Source of the DNA: Candidatus Woesearchaeota archaeon
Lineage (GTDB): Archaea > Nanobdellota > Nanobdellia > Woesearchaeales > SM23-78
Direction of reading: 5' to 3'
Length of the DNA: 22,415 nucleotides
NCBI GenBank assembly: GCA_016933095.1
Contig: JAFGBP010000004.1
Location: 1-22,415 of the forward strand
This document shows positions 22,401-22,415 of the stretch, in pieces. Below the pieces are notes generated by a model, which did no database searches, had not been told where the DNA came from, and saw nothing but the letters and a program-made list of their open reading frames with translations. The translations under genes and the position numbers were made by a program. Position 1 is the stretch's first letter. Each line of letters starts with the position of its first letter.

Positions 22401-22415
22401 GGCCGCATTGGAGAC
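16426..22415 (-). CDS. Giant modular surface protein (LamG, beta-helix, CARDB repeats, MopE-like, Cys-rich), 5'-partial
   Basis: The frame is open to the window edge: LVEYWS precedes the first in-window Met at 22383, so at least 1,995 residues are seen and the true start lies outside. Numbering from that Met, a LamG-like jellyroll covers up to about 225 (FDEIGIWNRMLTQEEI). A disulfide-poor parallel-beta-helix-like region with Asn-rich turns covers about 230-830. CARDB adhesion modules lie at about 838-958, 1068-1183, 1181-1291 and 1291-1406, with a carboxypeptidase-regulatory-like domain at about 960-1060. A MopE-like Asp/Cys segment follows (DEDGDGYGVG and CNGVDDNCDG, about 1406-1461), then a Cys-rich region to about 1728 with a second CGDGKDNDCDG motif, and a final beta-rich tail without a TM anchor. 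Many NxS/T sequons are present. Likely an exported adhesin or S-layer-associated protein. Confidence 0.85.
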   Translation of the reverse strand, partial: LQCGLVEYWSMDEESGNLTGSLGRYSLNKYGNPIYDELGCKDGGCYLVRGTGGTGVNPDSFSTTTSMLELEGSDDVCLSFWGRINQDGGEGFWHYTLEGPGPSYDPGYRASYMMSGQIYGTGGYRLMDNDEQFGTSYVTSPFSFENEELHNYILCEEPGNGHFTAYVDGVQVMNETAGINLSTVGNPSVLSLVGNEPGDGFNFGIPEWQQFDEIGIWNRMLTQEEIDQLQTQNPFGESYEAPSAGCDIFDSYLETGTYLLGEDCTIYNDQYLATDAVLDCQGYKLTFSGDSAISNGNLDDCTLENTAGSNILVSGSTLTGHGRLNFYNANSVNFTNVLFDGYDMDEVPADGAGGQHIDHTIEYVAMHNVTFQNIEVNASVGTTFFNYLQLYEESSLPPKYLFDGLNLVNFTSIAWENKTLGWGNIITYFNINHGGSTQITSENVIVKGGYFDGDGVALRMHNVNATIQDNIFNMNIGSPYSYNYNLAFTSWGNLKGQYNFRNNNYTGTTIEVPYAIAIFENNELNMRVGSQFGFIRGATGGKFNYNNATVIEIEDKWSESWPDSVNAIQLGMTEIVGNVFSDPFKTYQNTSTAKIGSILQLTLGSNDWSTWPPTRVGYKGEPVVIKDNQGLSGIAVTVYADAMDITVVNNSFEYLEDSGVKRRIPILSTQIGDVWIGPEYSNLHITGTIANNTYNYSDYAVGYFDFGGVNSTSIDLQFNDNVVDAALYLTPDFGIIMGGTWEIIPANLTSDWWSNNVENNEWKQPIYIAPIPGVTPQELRSDYEPIEEGETILNYTKIKEYNFFNTEIPPSDSIIDLGGLALSEVQIEGDNNIIMNLHLLAPPVDLGVNTTWINVYHDYWNKSDYTFVNGLWVSDENPAANESIDVRVTIQNIGSSPSGETDVRFYDNDELLATVPLASLDSGESVQLTVQFASEADGVHFIRAVVDEDDLVEELDPDNNEIIRVVLVGDVTNAGNIIVNGGVSPSSVELGQKIYVHGSAVYNTTFGSGTSVKGADVRVSFAGGEWTTHTNADGNYGIYVPVAYEVELGPQDVQVSVTDFTLNGEDSDSVTVNNPPLPPEPQPDLTFYLNAISTNPQYLLEGENATLKVNVRNRGNADASGFNVSVYKDEVLLARVFISQLATSGSTDFYLPLDGLERGQFTIRAYADEENSVNESIEYNNERTAEFIVWGLEEVDLHAYGTWIDGVPLEGNNLIIRARIYNQGPAEAGSFNVRFTDNGQIMGSIPASGLAGHSYFDVPIHWDNVTPGIHYIQVYADIDDVIAEAPYYSNVRTDGFYIHYLTEPLPDLQVRSEDISFSDENPAPGDNITISVAIHNIGQADAGRFNVTVYEDFTEYKDVLEEFEISALPIGSTETVALDYSTGLPGSHVILVEADSHDEVIEVKSNNKATRAIVFMVPCTDEDGDGYGVGNITNCEFQLVDCDDSNPLVNPNASETCNGVDDNCDGIIDENPEGLCSDGVFCNGAETCGGVSGCLNATPLTCDDSNECTDNVCNEDLDVCENPYFSYGTSCGLFRTCPADQCSSTNPYFGLFYPESGQDFCNGLGSCTEYSCELEDSSCCDPDLNDSVGGLACSAECDEDSDCQAYCEGDTSYRGGSCGASSCACSFVPEDCNSYDCSSNVACIGVGTESIWEDGDDYSCGVGADCIVVGTTSCSDTWTCDALNECNALQSCAGSNYVCYDAFNETYTWATDYLSSEVGLCGDGKDNDCDGQADEGYLNVEATLHVVKSSESYPETGWFLINDSEVRVFDRSAGSCVEAMGGSNWQHYEDIWNNCMPVQSCITDVDGECSMDVGEGSYVTILKYVQNATSTIYEGQVDNTVCDETTQTKLTVMIKPNGKGSGGKVTTKTGSLLYIIEPEYVVWDGDAEPYPFILLSEGDWNVTVTIDPPEGFESNYDSLNVEVNSDEKAVQFQITDIGSDWVPTDVTFEIYHKGKKTKLKSKIGVGMTEELAKQKDLFEKSKRDKLGFKDLKIVE
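20040..21700 (-). other. AT-rich beta-helix block inside the giant gene
   Basis: By eye, the part encoding the beta-helix region is clearly more AT-rich, with Asn/Tyr/Ile-rich codons, than the CARDB and Cys-rich blocks at 16426-20000. The shift follows a domain boundary, which suggests the block was acquired or is evolving under different constraints. No numeric composition was computed. Confidence 0.4.

Noticed and set aside
1..22415. tRNA, rRNA or riboswitch genes
   Set aside because: Inspection of the gaps showed no cloverleaf-like T-arm pattern or recognisable structured leader; a tRNAscan or covariance search would be decisive.

Overview
The window looks like a piece of an archaeal chromosome. 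Eight genes have a TATA-like box centred 26 to 29 bases before the most credible start codon, the spacing of leaderless archaeal transcripts. The gene content fits: a presenilin-type (A22/SPP_2) membrane protease, a membrane-anchored winged-helix regulator of the COG2512 kind, DUF5667-like coiled-coil export, an M29 aminopeptidase, CARDB/MopE surface modules, a SemiSWEET, and T-run terminators. A DPANN-type lineage (Woesearchaeota or relatives) is my best guess, but this is inference and there is no rRNA to confirm it.

Layout. 1-118: no gene, a T-run and a possible promoter. 173-1459 (+): thioredoxin and a radical SAM/SPASM-like enzyme. 1477-3034 (-): an amidohydrolase and an RGG-rich zinc-ribbon protein. 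3218-6447 (+): an envelope-facing group made of a signal peptide/TM/winged-helix regulator, a secreted DUF5667-like coiled-coil protein interrupted by an in-frame amber codon, and a second secreted protein. 6675-11645 (+): mostly separately promoted genes, namely a GH15-type glycosidase, a Tat lipoprotein with a trypsin-like fold lacking its serine, a metallo-beta-lactamase-fold protein lacking most metal ligands, an M29 peptidase, a five-TM protein and a 32-codon ORF. 11657-14684 (-): a HEPN/MNT pair whose nucleotidyltransferase carries its own winged helix and lies beside a palindromic operator-like site, a short presenilin-like relic, and a LOG-like/phosphoribosyltransferase operon. 14832-15863 (-): the presenilin homologue, divergent from a SemiSWEET at 15985-16371 (+). 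16426-22415 (-): the 3' part of a giant exported protein (LamG, beta-helix, four CARDB, carboxypeptidase-regulatory-like, MopE-like and Cys-rich domains) whose 5' end lies outside the window.

The most interesting observation is the amber codon at 5503-5505. After TAG the same frame stays open for 86 codons and continues a clean heptad coiled coil to TGA at 5764-5766. None of the other 19 genes in the window ends in TAG (12 TGA, 7 TAA). Amber recoding, including pyrrolysine, is therefore a real possibility alongside a recent nonsense mutation or an assembly error. The HEPN/MNT module, the LOG/PRTase pair and two neighbouring apparently dead enzyme homologues are the next most interesting points.
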